A stretch of DNA of 51,448 nt from Streptomyces jeddahensis (GTDB lineage: Bacteria; Actinomycetota; Actinomycetes; Streptomycetales; Streptomycetaceae), in NCBI RefSeq assembly GCF_001642995.1, contig NZ_LOHS01000049.1, forward strand, positions 1-51,448, written 5' to 3'. The notes beneath the pieces were generated by a model that saw only the letters and a list, made by a program, of their open reading frames with translations, had not been told where the DNA came from and ran no database searches. Each line of letters begins with the position of its first letter. The stretch's first letter is position 1. Positions 7,164 to 16,900 of the stretch are shown one piece after another. Both the position numbers and the translations under genes were made by a program.

Positions 7164-9749
7164 GTGCCCGGTGAGAATCTGTCCCGCGACGAGGCCCGCG
7201 AGCGGGCCGCACTGCTGTCCGTCGACGGGTACGAGGTCGAGCTCGACCTGCGCTCCGCGGTCGGCGGGAGCGAGCGGGAGCCGCGCACGTTCCGCTCCGT
7301 GACCACGATCCGGTTTCGCTGCGCCGAGCCGGGCGCGACGACGTTCGCCGATCTGATCGCGCCGAGCGTCACGGCCGTGTCCCTCAACGGCAGGGATCTC
7401 GACCCCGGGGAGGTGTTCGACGGCGCCCGGATCACGCTGGAGGATCTCGCCGCCGAGAACGAGCTGGTCGTGGACGCGCAGTGCGCCTACTCCCGCACCG
7501 GCGAGGGCATGCACCGCTTCGTCGACCCGGAGGACGGCGAGGTCTACCTCTACACGCAGTACGAGCCCGCCGACTCGCGCCGCGTCTTCGCGAACTTCGA
7601 GCAGCCGGACCTCAAGGCGCCCTTCCGTTTCGAGGTGCGGGCCCCGGCCGGATGGACGGTGTGGTCCAACGGCGTGGGAGAGCACAAGGACGGCATCTGG
7701 CACTTCGCCGAGACCAAGCCGATCTCGACCTACATCACGGCGATCGTGGCCGGGCCCTACCACTATCTGACGGACACCTACACGCGCACGTTCGAGGACG
7801 GTACGACGCTGGAGATCCCCCTCGGCGCCCTGTGCCGCAAGGGCCTGGCGAGGTACTTCGACGCGGACGACGTCTTCCTGGTCACCAAGCAGGGCCTGGA
7901 CTTCTTCCACGACCACTTCGACTACCCGTACCCCTTCGGGAAGTACGACCAGGCGTTCGTGCCCGAGTACAACCTCGGCGCGATGGAGAACCCGGGCTGT
8001 GTGACCTTCCGCGAGGAGTTCATCTTCCGCGGCAAGGTGACACAGGCGGCGTACGAGGGCCGGGCCAACGTCATCCTGCACGAGATGGCGCACATGTGGT
8101 TCGGCGACCTCGTCACCATGCAGTGGTGGGACGACCTGTGGCTGAAGGAGTCCTTCGCCGACTTCATGGGCGCGTTCTCGCTGGTCGGCGCGACCCGCTT
8201 CAAGGACGGCTGGATCACCTTCGCCAACCGCCGCAAGGCGTGGGCGTACCGGGCCGACCAGCTGCCCTCCACGCACCCGATCACGGCCGACATCCGCGAT
8301 CTGCAGGACGCCAAGCTGAACTTCGACGGCATCACGTACGCCAAGGGCGCGTCCGTCCTGAAGCAGCTGGTGGCCTACGCCGGGCAGGACGCCTTCCTGG
8401 AGGGCTCGCGGCGCTACTTCAAGCGGCACGCGTACGGGAACACGCAGCTCGGCGATCTGCTGTCGGTCCTGGAGGAGACCTCCGGGCGGGACATGGCGGC
8501 CTGGTCGCGGGCGTGGCTGCAGACCGCCGGGGTCAACTCCCTGACTCCGCAGGTGCTGCTGGGCGCCGACGGCCGCGTCAGCGAGCTGGCCGTGGTCCAG
8601 GAGGCGCCCGAGTCGCACCCTGACCTGCGGCCGCACCGCGTGGCGGTGGGCCTCTACCGGCGGACCGGTGACGGCGCTCTGGAGCGGTACGCGCGCGTGG
8701 AGACCGATGTCGAGGGGGCGCGGACGGTCGTCGGCGAGCTCGGGGGTACTGACGCCCCGGACCTCGTGCTGGTCAACGACGACGACCTCACGTACTGCAA
8801 GATCCGCTTCGACGAGAACTCCCTGGCCACCCTGCGGGAGCACCTCGGCGACATCACCGACCCGCTGGCGCGGGCGCTGTGCTGGTCCGCCCTGTGGAAC
8901 CTCACGCGCGACGCGCTCATGCCCGCGCGTGAGTTCATCGCACTCGTGCTGCGGTTCGGGGGCCGTGAGTCCGACATCGGCGTCCTGCAGATGCTGCACG
9001 CCTGGGCGAAGTCGGCGCATGAGCACTACGCGGCGTCCGCGTGGCGCGCGGAGGGCGGACAGCTGCTGGCCGACGGAGCGCTGCGGGAGCTGCGGCTCGC
9101 CGATCCGGGCAGCCAGCACCAGCTGGCCTGGGCACGGTTCTTCGCCTCCGTCGCGTCGAGCGAGCCCGATCTGCAGTTCCTCCGGGATCTGCTGGAGGGA
9201 ACCGAGAAGCTGGAAGGGCTCGAGGTCGACCAGGAGCTGCGCTGGTCGTTCCTCGAGCCGCTCGCCGCGTACGGGGTGGCCGACGAGGCCGTGCTGGCGG
9301 CGGAGCTCGCCCGCGACGACACGGCGTCGGGCAAGCGGCACCAGGTCCGGTGCCTGGCCGCGCGGCCTTCGGCGGCGGTCAAGGCGCAGGCCTGGGCGGC
9401 CGTCGTCGAGTCCGACACGCTGTCGAACGCGCTCGTCGAGGCGACGATCGCGGGGTTCACGCAGCCGTCGCAGCGGGGGCTTCTCGCGCCGTATGCCGCG
9501 AAGTACTTCGATGCGATCGAGCGGGTGTGGAGCGAGCGGTCCATTCAGATCGGGATGGATGTGGTACGGGGGTTGTTCCCGTCCTTGCAGGACTCGGCGG
9601 AGACGCTGACGGCGGCGGATGCGTGGTTGGAGGGCCGCCGTTCCGCGCCTCCGGCGCTGCGGCGGCTTGTCATCGAGGCGCGCGATGATCTTGCGCGGGC
9701 GCTGCGGGGGCAGGCGTGCGACGCCGGGGCCGCCGGGGGGACGCTGTAG
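7164..9749 (+). CDS. pepN: aminopeptidase N (M1 family), paralogue 1
   Basis: An 861-residue cytosolic zinc metalloaminopeptidase that removes N-terminal residues from peptides. The zinc site HEMAH (His306, Glu307, His310) is followed 18 residues later by Glu329 in WLKESFA, where most M1 enzymes have WLNE. The exopeptidase motif appears as GAMENPGC rather than GAMEN-A/W-G. An ERAP1-like helical C-terminal domain follows. The start is GTG 7164, 5 nt after GAAGGAG (7152-7158); an in-frame GTG at 7158 overlaps that ribosome site. A second, more canonical copy lies at 20951. Confidence 0.92.
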   Translation: MPGENLSRDEARERAALLSVDGYEVELDLRSAVGGSEREPRTFRSVTTIRFRCAEPGATTFADLIAPSVTAVSLNGRDLDPGEVFDGARITLEDLAAENELVVDAQCAYSRTGEGMHRFVDPEDGEVYLYTQYEPADSRRVFANFEQPDLKAPFRFEVRAPAGWTVWSNGVGEHKDGIWHFAETKPISTYITAIVAGPYHYLTDTYTRTFEDGTTLEIPLGALCRKGLARYFDADDVFLVTKQGLDFFHDHFDYPYPFGKYDQAFVPEYNLGAMENPGCVTFREEFIFRGKVTQAAYEGRANVILHEMAHMWFGDLVTMQWWDDLWLKESFADFMGAFSLVGATRFKDGWITFANRRKAWAYRADQLPSTHPITADIRDLQDAKLNFDGITYAKGASVLKQLVAYAGQDAFLEGSRRYFKRHAYGNTQLGDLLSVLEETSGRDMAAWSRAWLQTAGVNSLTPQVLLGADGRVSELAVVQEAPESHPDLRPHRVAVGLYRRTGDGALERYARVETDVEGARTVVGELGGTDAPDLVLVNDDDLTYCKIRFDENSLATLREHLGDITDPLARALCWSALWNLTRDALMPAREFIALVLRFGGRESDIGVLQMLHAWAKSAHEHYAASAWRAEGGQLLADGALRELRLADPGSQHQLAWARFFASVASSEPDLQFLRDLLEGTEKLEGLEVDQELRWSFLEPLAAYGVADEAVLAAELARDDTASGKRHQVRCLAARPSAAVKAQAWAAVVESDTLSNALVEATIAGFTQPSQRGLLAPYAAKYFDAIERVWSERSIQIGMDVVRGLFPSLQDSAETLTAADAWLEGRRSAPPALRRLVIEARDDLARALRGQACDAGAAGGTL

Positions 9750-10052
9750 TTCTTTGCTTGGGTACGACCCCTGGGCGCCGTTGCTCGGGGGTTGTGCCCA
9801 CCCTCCCCCAGCTACCGCTGGGAGGTGCCCCCAGCCCTGCGGAACGCCTGCCCACAACGGTGATGGGCGCGCCCCCTCTCCCTCCGTTTGCCACCACGGT
9901 TACCGAACGCGGGCAGCGCGGGCCGTAACCCCGAATGGACCAGCGGGTTTCGGGTGTCGAACGTTCGTACTTTAGGGCGAGGTTGTCCGGGTTTTTCGAC
10001 GGCTGCGTAACAGCGGTTCACGGGCCGGGAGGCGATGGGAAAGTCCGGGGGC
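9750..10052. other. intergenic region with dispersed repeat
   Basis: About 300 nt without a credible gene. It holds the nested repeat element at 9791-9858, a spacerless palindrome CGAACGTTCG at 9958-9967, and the ribosome-site candidates for the next gene (GGGAGG 10027-10032; GGGAAAG 10037-10043). Confidence 0.6.
9791..9858. repeat. dispersed intergenic repeat, interrupted copy
   Basis: The outer parts GTTGTGCCCACC (9791-9802) and CCCTGCGGAACGCCTGCC (9835-9852, continuing CACAAC) match the repeat at 25181-25225. The middle is replaced by a second element, 9803-9834, with a CCCAGC / GCTGGG hairpin and flanking CCCCCAG direct repeats. The same second element appears, reversed and shortened, at 25128-25150. 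The two loci therefore share both elements in different arrangements. Confidence 0.75.
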
Positions 10053-11135
10053 ATGAACCACAACGCCCCGCTCTCCCCCCGACCCCTGCTCCGCCCCGCG
10101 CTCTCCGACGTCCGGCTGCGCGTGATGAGCACCGCGCAGCTCCGGGCGCACGGTGTGTCCGGCGCGGAGACGAACGCGCGCTGCCGGCCCGGCGGGCCCT
10201 GGCAGCAGCTCCTGCCCGGCGTCCATCTCCTCCATTCCGGGCCTCCCACCAGCGAGGAACGGCTGCACGCCGTGCTGCTGTACGCGGGGAATCCCTCGCC
10301 CCGCCGCGCGGCGCACACCGTCCCCGCGCAGCCCGAGCCGGGCGAGCCGCACGGCCCGGGACAGCAGCGGATCGTCTACGGCGACGCAATGATCACGGGC
10401 CTGGCGGCGCTCACGCTGCACCGTCTCCCGTCTGCTCCTCCGCTGCTCGCGCTCAACCGCATCGACGTCCTCGTGCCGCGCACCCGCCGGCTGCGCTCGA
10501 CCGGCTTCGCGCGTCTGGTCCGCGCGCCCGAGCTGCCCGTCCCCGAGCAGGTCACCGGCCTGCCGGTGGCGCCCGTCCCGCGGGCCCTCGCCGACGCGGT
10601 CGCACAGCTGTCGGACACCGAGGCGGTACGCCGCCTGCTCACCGAGGCCGTACGCGGCGGCCACTGCGACCCGGCGGCCGTCGTACGCGAGTTGGCCGAG
10701 GCACAGCTGCTGAACCGCCCGCACGTGATCGACGCCGTCGAATCGCTGCTCGCCGAGGGCCGGGCCGTCGCCGAGGACGGGCTGTACCGGATGGTGCGCG
10801 AGCACCGGCTGCCCGACCCGCTGTGGAACGTGGACCTTCGTCTGCCGGGCGGCCCGCACCTCGGCGGCGTGGACGCGTACTGGCCCGACCAGGCCGTCGC
10901 GGTCGAGCTGGACACCCGGGCACCGGGACAAGACCTGCCGCACGGCGACGACGCCGTCTGGTCCGAGTACGCCCGCAAGCGCGAGTACTTGGAGCGGCTC
11001 GGCATCACCGTCGTCCACATCACGCCGAAGAAACTGCGTGACTCGCTCGAACAGCAGGCGACAGTCGTACGGACGGCGCTCATGGCCTCCGTCGACCGCG
11101 AGCCCGCGGCGTACGTGGTGGTGCTGCCCCGCTGA
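10053..11135 (+). CDS. conserved protein with restriction-endonuclease-like C-terminal domain
   Basis: A 360-residue protein. The N-terminal about 100 residues look like the regulator-like domain often found ahead of endonuclease-fold proteins in actinobacteria (MSTAQLRAHGVSG, PWQQLLPGVHLLHSG). The C-terminal part shows a DUF559/Vsr-like core: GVDAYWPDQAVAVELD with Asp274 and Glu285, then YARKREYLERLGITVVHI. Nuclease activity is not demonstrated by sequence alone; the canonical E-x-K is not present, as E-x-D is seen. The start at 10053 is preferred because the GGGAGG before the in-frame ATG 10035 is only 2 nt away from it. It is convergent with the metallophosphoesterase. Confidence 0.65.
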   Translation: MNHNAPLSPRPLLRPALSDVRLRVMSTAQLRAHGVSGAETNARCRPGGPWQQLLPGVHLLHSGPPTSEERLHAVLLYAGNPSPRRAAHTVPAQPEPGEPHGPGQQRIVYGDAMITGLAALTLHRLPSAPPLLALNRIDVLVPRTRRLRSTGFARLVRAPELPVPEQVTGLPVAPVPRALADAVAQLSDTEAVRRLLTEAVRGGHCDPAAVVRELAEAQLLNRPHVIDAVESLLAEGRAVAEDGLYRMVREHRLPDPLWNVDLRLPGGPHLGGVDAYWPDQAVAVELDTRAPGQDLPHGDDAVWSEYARKREYLERLGITVVHITPKKLRDSLEQQATVVRTALMASVDREPAAYVVVLPR

Positions 11136-11162
11136 TGTCAGCGGAGGCCCCGAAGGGCATTG

Positions 11163-11204
11163 GGTGAAGGGGCGGAGCCCGCGGGACGGGCCCGCCCCTT
11201 CACC
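11163..11204. terminator. bidirectional terminator
   Basis: A 13-bp perfect stem (GGTGAAGGGGCGG / CCGCCCCTTCACC) extended internally by GCCCG / CGGGC. It lies between the gene ending at 11135 and the convergent metallophosphoesterase ending at 11212. Confidence 0.88.
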
Positions 11205-11211
11205 TTGCGCG

Positions 11212-12966
11212 TCACGCCTTCTTGAGGACCAGCTCCGTGTTGCGGTCCCCCGGTGTGCCCGACAGCGTCGACCGGGCGCCCGGTGCGTTGAAGGACAGCT
11301 CCCGGTAGAGGGCGGCGAGGCCCGTCTGGGAGAGGTCCGCGAAGTCGGTGGCGTGCGGGGCCGCGGACTCGATCAGTGTGGTGAACAGCGAGATCGTGCC
11401 GTCGTGGTTGTCCACCAGCTCGATCACGCGGGCCAGCTGCGGGAAGTCGATGTGGGAGGCCGTGGAGATCTCCCAGAAGGTGCCGTGCGGGGTGATCTTG
11501 TTCTTGTGGCTGTGGCCGTTGACCCAGGCGAGGACGTTTCGGTGGCGGCCCAGGAGCGTGAGGACCTCGTCGCCGCCGTGCCGGGCCTCGCCCGCGCGCC
11601 CCGGGTCGGGGTTGAGGTTGCGCATCGTCTTGCTGGTGTGGTGGCTGAAGACGATGACGTACTCGTCCTTGTGCGCCTTCAGGGTGCGCTCCAGCCACTT
11701 CAGCTGGGCCGTGCCGAGCGAACCCTCGTAGTGGCCGCCCGGGTCGGTGGTGTCGAGGCTGATGCCGAGCACGTCGTCGGCGATGCGGAAGGAGTAGTAC
11801 TGGGTGCCGGCGGCGAGGTTGGCGGCGGTGTAGCCGTGGCCGAACGGGCCGGGGCCGGTGTGCGCGGGGTCCAGGTGCGCCTTGAGGTACTCGGCCGGGG
11901 TGAAGGGAGCGCGGGACTCGTCCGGGGTGACCGAACGCATGCGCCGTGCCTCGCTCTTCAGTACCTCCTTGAAGACCTGGCCCTTGGGGTCGCCGCCCTT
12001 CTTGACGTTCTTCCACAGCGCCGCGCCCTGCGCCTCGGGCAGCGACATCAGCTTGCGCCCGCCGACGGCGAAGTCGGCGAAGAAGGAGTCGCCGGGTGCG
12101 TAGCAGCCGCCGGGCAGCGCGTCGTGGTTACCGACCGTCGAGTACCAGGGGAGGTTGAGGCCCGGGCTGCGCACCTCGCGGATCGCCGCCTCCAGGAAGC
12201 CGTCGATGTGCGGGAACCCGAGCTGCTTGTCGGCGTCGCGCAGGGCATCGTCGGGCTGCCAGTACAGCTTCAGGCCCGAGTTCTGCACGCCCTCGTAGCG
12301 GCGGGGGGCGCCGGTGTTGGGCGTGATGCGGCCGCCGCTCATCGCCTTCAGGAACCACTCGAGCTCGGAGCGCGCGTTGTTGTCGGTGTTGTCGCCGGTC
12401 GTCATGACGAAGTGCAGCGGCGCACCGGTGGCGGGGGCGCCGCGCAGCGCGTTGACGCGCTCCACGAGGGAGATCGCACCGGCCACGGAGAGCGCCTCCT
12501 GCGGTCGCCAGGCGCTGGCGGTCTGGGAGCGCAGGTACTCGTAGCGCAGCGGGTGCTGGACGTCGACGATGTGCAGGTCGGTGAACTGCACGAAGGCGGC
12601 GAGCGCCGTGCGCCGTTCGGTGCGGCCGGACCTGGGGGCCGCCAGATCGGACCGTACGAGGCGCTTCCAGGCCGGGCCGTCGCCGAGACGCCGGTAGCCG
12701 GGCGCTCCGGAGCGGGGCGCGGACACCGTGCTCAGGGTGGTGCCCCTCTCGTACGGGGCGAGCGGCGCGGGGGGCGCTTGCCGGGAGGACGCAGAGACCG
12801 CCGTCGGGACGTCTGTGGGGGCCGCCGCGGCTTGCGCGCTGCCGGGGCGGAGCGCGTATCCGATGCCCGCGGACAGGGACACCGCTCCGGTGGCGGCTAG
12901 CAGCGTACGGCGGTTGACGGTGGTGGCGGCAGCAGCGGCGGTGGCCACAGAGCGTAGGCGCGACAT
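11212..12966 (-). CDS. Tat-exported metallophosphoesterase (TIGR03767/PPA1498-type)
   Basis: A 584-residue secreted calcineurin-like phosphoesterase. A twin-arginine signal (NRRTLLAATGA, Arg19-Arg20) is followed by a hydrophobic stretch and an AQA cleavage region near residue 47. The metal-binding motifs appear in order: FTDLH (Asp130, His132), TGDNTDN (Asp192), VGNHD, FSHHTSKT and NGHSHKNK. This is the arrangement of the TIGR03767 family, whose substrate is unknown. GGGGAGA lies 7 nt upstream of the ATG at 12966; an in-frame extension to 13008 lacks support. The extracellular location suggests phosphate or nucleotide scavenging (inference). Confidence 0.87.
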   Translation of the reverse strand: MSRLRSVATAAAAATTVNRRTLLAATGAVSLSAGIGYALRPGSAQAAAAPTDVPTAVSASSRQAPPAPLAPYERGTTLSTVSAPRSGAPGYRRLGDGPAWKRLVRSDLAAPRSGRTERRTALAAFVQFTDLHIVDVQHPLRYEYLRSQTASAWRPQEALSVAGAISLVERVNALRGAPATGAPLHFVMTTGDNTDNNARSELEWFLKAMSGGRITPNTGAPRRYEGVQNSGLKLYWQPDDALRDADKQLGFPHIDGFLEAAIREVRSPGLNLPWYSTVGNHDALPGGCYAPGDSFFADFAVGGRKLMSLPEAQGAALWKNVKKGGDPKGQVFKEVLKSEARRMRSVTPDESRAPFTPAEYLKAHLDPAHTGPGPFGHGYTAANLAAGTQYYSFRIADDVLGISLDTTDPGGHYEGSLGTAQLKWLERTLKAHKDEYVIVFSHHTSKTMRNLNPDPGRAGEARHGGDEVLTLLGRHRNVLAWVNGHSHKNKITPHGTFWEISTASHIDFPQLARVIELVDNHDGTISLFTTLIESAAPHATDFADLSQTGLAALYRELSFNAPGARSTLSGTPGDRNTELVLKKA

Positions 12967-13218
12967 GGCGCGGTCTCCCCGAGTGCGAAACGCGTCGGCA
13001 GTGGGCACGGGGAGTCCGGTGTGTGAACTCCCCGCCTTCCCTTGGATCGTTGGCAGACGGGATGACCTGCGCGTTAACTCGGCGGCAACGGGCAGCGCCG
13101 ATCGCCGAACGTGGATCTTGGACTACCCGGCGTGACACGGACCCCTCTCCGGTCGGAGGGGAAGCGGTCACTCCCCGTTCACTTTCCGGGGTACTGGAGC
13201 GATTCCAGACTGTTGGGG
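12967..13218. other. intergenic region, metallophosphoesterase promoter side
   Basis: About 250 nt without a gene. Hairpin CCCCTC / GAGGGG (13142-13161) may terminate the Nudix gene. On the minus strand there are weak Pho-box-like heptamers (a GGTCATCCCG near 13060), but no convincing pair of 11-bp direct repeats. Confidence 0.4.
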
Positions 13219-13680
13219 CTAGTTACGGCGCTCGGGGACCGTATGGCCGTCGGCCGGCCTCTCCCGCCACATCTGCAGGCCGATGTCGACGAGCTCGACG
13301 CGCTGCAGCCGCGGCACGTCCTCCAGCGCCTGCCAGGCGGCCATGTCCGTGGAGCCGTTCTCCTCGTACCGCAGGGCGCCGCCGGTGATCTGCGCCTCGT
13401 AGACGATGCGCAGCCCGTGGAAGTCGGCGACCGTGCCGAGCCTGCGCGGATAGCGGCGCAGCACGGAGTGGACGCCGAGCAGCGCCGCCGGCTGAACCGT
13501 GTAGCCGGTCTCCTCGCCGACCTCGCGGATCACGGTGTCGTAAGGGTCCTCGCCGTGGTCCATGCCCCCGCCCGGCAGCGTCCAGTGCTTGGTGCCGTCG
13601 CCCGCAACCCAGCGGGCCAGCAGCATCTGACCATCCCTCACGCACACGGCGTAGGCCGCCACCCTCAGTTCCTTCTGCAT
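13219..13680 (-). CDS. Nudix hydrolase
   Basis: A 153-residue cytosolic hydrolase acting on nucleoside diphosphate-linked compounds. The complete Nudix box GX5EX7REUXEEXGU is present around residues 38-61 (GGMDHGE, then REVGEETGY), with LLARW and the LPGGGMD loop ahead of it. The substrate is not predictable. The ATG at 13680 has no clear ribosome binding site, so the message may be leaderless or the start misassigned. It is divergent from the large secreted subtilase. Confidence 0.87.
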   Translation of the reverse strand: MQKELRVAAYAVCVRDGQMLLARWVAGDGTKHWTLPGGGMDHGEDPYDTVIREVGEETGYTVQPAALLGVHSVLRRYPRRLGTVADFHGLRIVYEAQITGGALRYEENGSTDMAAWQALEDVPRLQRVELVDIGLQMWRERPADGHTVPERRN

Positions 13681-13908
13681 GGACAGACGTTAGGCCCCAA
13701 CGGGGCCTCTTCTCGCACGCCCTTTGGGCGTACGGCCGTCGAGCTCACCTACGCGCGTCACACGGTCCAAATCCCTCTATCTCCTGCCATCGCCCCCATG
13801 GCGTATGGCGGAAGTACGCCACGAACCCAACCCGCCACAGGCAAAAACTCCACAAACAGTGGTCTCATACGTAAAGCTGAGCGGCCATCAGGCACCGAAT
13901 TCCGGACT

Positions 13909-13956
13909 CCCGTGCGAGAGCTCTCCTGTGCGAGAGCCGTCCCGTGCGAGAGACCC
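13909..13956 (+). repeat. three tandem 16-bp repeats upstream of the subtilase gene
   Basis: CCCGTGCGAGAG, CCTGTGCGAGAG and CCCGTGCGAGAG recur with an exact 16-nt period (units begin at 13909, 13925, 13941), ending 14 nt before the AAGGA ribosome site. The junction of units 1 and 2 also forms the palindrome GAGAGCTCTC (13916-13925). It could be a regulator-binding array or a 5'-UTR structure. Confidence 0.8.
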
Positions 13957-13980
13957 GGACCTTCACCCACAAGGATGCTG

Positions 13981-16900
13981 ATGACCTCCGACTCCCAGCG
14001 CGCACCCGCGTCCGGTGCGAGACGCGTGGCCCGCGTCGTCGTGGCCGCCGGCCTGGTGGCCGCGCTCTCCGCGGCCGGGCCGCTACCCATGGCCTTCTCC
14101 GCGGACGCGGACCCGACGCCGGCTCCGGCCGACGCGACCGTCAAGTCGGCCGACGACAAGCTCGGTTCGGCCGACGCCGAACTCCTCGCCGAGGCCAAGG
14201 CCGAGGGCGACAAGAACGTCACCTTCATGGTGGCGACGACGCCCGGCAAGACCGAGCAGGTCGCCGAGCAGCTCGACGCCGTCGACGGCGGCCTGGTCGG
14301 CAAGACGATCGACAAGCTCGGCTACGTCCGCGCCACGGTGCCCACCGCCAAGGCGGACAAGGCCATCGCGGCCGCGCAGAAACTTTCCTCCGTCCAGGCG
14401 ATCGACCTCAAGCAGGAGATCCCGCTGGACGACCCGACCCCGTCCGCGGACAGGGCCAAGGGCGCCGGCACCGCCGCGGAGGGCGCGTATGCGGCCCCCG
14501 GCAAGAAGACCCCGGCCAAGAACCCGTACAACCCTTCCTTCGAGACGGGCTCGGTCGACTTCGTCCAGGACCACCCGTCGTACGACGGCCGCGGCATCAC
14601 CATCGGCATCCTCGACTCCGGTGTCGACCTGGGCCACCCGGCGCTGCAGAAGACCACCACCGGCGAGCGCAAGATCGTCGACTGGGTGACGGCCACCGAC
14701 CCGGTCTCGGACGGCGACGGCACCTGGCGGCGCATGACCACCTCGGTCGCCGGCCCGAGCTTCACGATCACCACCTCGAGCCAGGGCACCGAGAAGTTCG
14801 CCGCCCCCGCGGGCTCCTACAAGTTCAACTACTTCGCCGAGGCCGCCACCACCGGCGGCGACATGGCCGGCGACCTGAACCGCGACGGCGACACCACCGA
14901 CGTCTGGGGCGTGCTCTACGACCCGGCCGCGGGCACCATGACCGTCGACCTCGACGACGACCTGGACTTCACCGACGAGACGCCGATGAAGCCGTACAAG
15001 GACGGCTTCCAGATCGGCTACTTCGGGACGGACAACCCGTCCACCGAGGTCGTCGAGCGCATCCCGTTCGTCGCCGAGATCCGCAAGGACGTCGTCTACA
15101 ACGCGGCGGGCGACAAGGCCGACTACGTCAGCATCGGCGTCATCGAGGGCTCCCACGGCACGCACGTGGCCGGCATCACCGCCGCCAACGGTCTGTTCGG
15201 CGGCAAGATGAGCGGCCAGGCGCCCGGCGCGAAGCTGGTCTCGTCCCGTGCCTGCACCTGGTCCGGCGGCTGCACCAACATCGCGCTGACCGAGGGCATG
15301 GCCGATCTGGTCATCAACCGCGGCGTGGACATCGTCAACATGTCCATCGGCGGCCTGCCGGCGCTCAACGACGGCAACAACGCGCGCGCCCGGCTCTACA
15401 CGCGCCTCATCGACGACTACGGCGTGCAGCTGGTGATCTCCGCGGGCAACTCAGGACCGGGCGCGAACACCATCGGCGACCCGTCGCTCGCCGACAAGGT
15501 GATCTCCGTCGGCGCCACCGTCTCCAAGGAGACCTGGGCCGCCAACTACGGCTCGGTCGTGGAGAAGAAGTACGCCATGTTCCCCTTCTCCTCGCGCGGT
15601 CCGCGTGAGGACGGCGGCTTCACCCCGACCATCTCGGCGCCGGGTGCCGCGATCAACACGATCCAGACCTGGGTGGCCGGCCAGCCGGTGGCCGAGGCGG
15701 GCTACAGCCTCCCGGCCGGCTACGGCATGCTGCAGGGCACCTCGATGGCGTCCCCGCAGGCCGCCGGTGCCTCCGCGCTGCTGCTGTCCGCCGCCAAGGC
15801 GAAGGGCATCGACCTCACCCCGGCGAAGCTGCGCACCGCGCTGACCAGCACCGCCCGCCACATCACCGCGGTGCAGGCGTACGAGGAGGGCGCGGGCCTG
15901 GTCAACGTGCCCGACGCGTGGGAGGCGATCAAGGACGGCGCGACCGCCCACGAGTACACGGTCAAGGCACCGGTCGACACGAGCATCGACCAGTTCCTCG
16001 CGGAGCCCGGCGTCGGCACCGGCATCTACGACCGCGAGGGCGGTCTGCAGAAGGGCCAGAAGAAGGTCTACGAGGTCACGGTCACCCGTACCTCGGGTCC
16101 CGACCGGGCGGTCCGCCACGAGCTGGACCTGGCCAACAACTCGGGTGACACCTTCTCGATCGCCGGCCCGGACGAGATCAGCCTCGGCCTGAACAAGCCG
16201 GTCACCGTCAAGATCGCCGCGAAGCCCCGCTACACGGGCGTCCGCAGCGCGATCCTCGAGGTGGACGACCCGAGCACCGAGGGCGTCGACAAGCAGATCC
16301 TCAACACGGTCGTCGTGGCGGGCGACCTGACGAGCGGCTCGTACACCTTCGCCGCGTCCGGCTCGGTGCAGCGCAACAGCACCAAGTCGTACTTCGTGAC
16401 GGTGCCCGAGGGCGCCACGTCCCTGGAGGTCGCGATCGGCGGGCTCCTTGGCAAGAGCCAGACCCGGTTCATCGCGATCCACCCGTACGGCGTTCCGGTC
16501 GACGTGACCTCCACGCCGAACTGCTACAGCAACTACCTCGACGGCAACGGCTGCCGCCCCGACCTGCGCTCCTACGCGAACCCGCAGCCGGGCGTCTGGG
16601 AGATCGAGGTCGAGTCGCGCCGTACGTCGCCGCTGCTCGACAACCCCTACAAGCTCGACGTCACCGTGCTGGGCGCGGCCTTCGACCCGGCCGTGCAGAC
16701 GGTCCCGGAGGCCAAGGCCGGCACCCCGGCCGCCGTCTCCTGGAAGGTGACGAACGGCTTCGCGGCGATCGACGGCACCGTGCAGGGCGGCCCGCTCGGC
16801 TCCTCGAAGACCGCACGGCCGACCATCGCCGAGCGTGAGACGCAGACCACCACGGTCGTCGTGCCCGAGGGCGCGGAGCGGCTCGACGTCGCCATCGGCA

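Noticed and set aside
6377..7435. Long minus-strand reading frame extending about 140 codons upstream of the nitroreductase homologue
   Set aside because: Family similarity and a strong ribosome site fix the start at 7015; the extension crosses the promoter region and the pepN start.
9958..9967. Palindrome CGAACGTTCG as a LexA (SOS) box upstream of the endonuclease-like gene
   Set aside because: Actinobacterial LexA sites need a 4-nt spacer between CGAAC and GTTCG; here the half-sites touch.
13040..13090. Pho-box upstream of the metallophosphoesterase
   Set aside because: Only isolated GTTCAC/GGTCAT-like heptamers are seen on the minus strand; the required adjacent 11-bp direct repeats are not present.
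13111..13980. N-terminal extension of the subtilase by 290 codons
   Set aside because: It runs antisense through the Nudix gene, whereas the signal peptide and AAGGA ribosome site support 13981.
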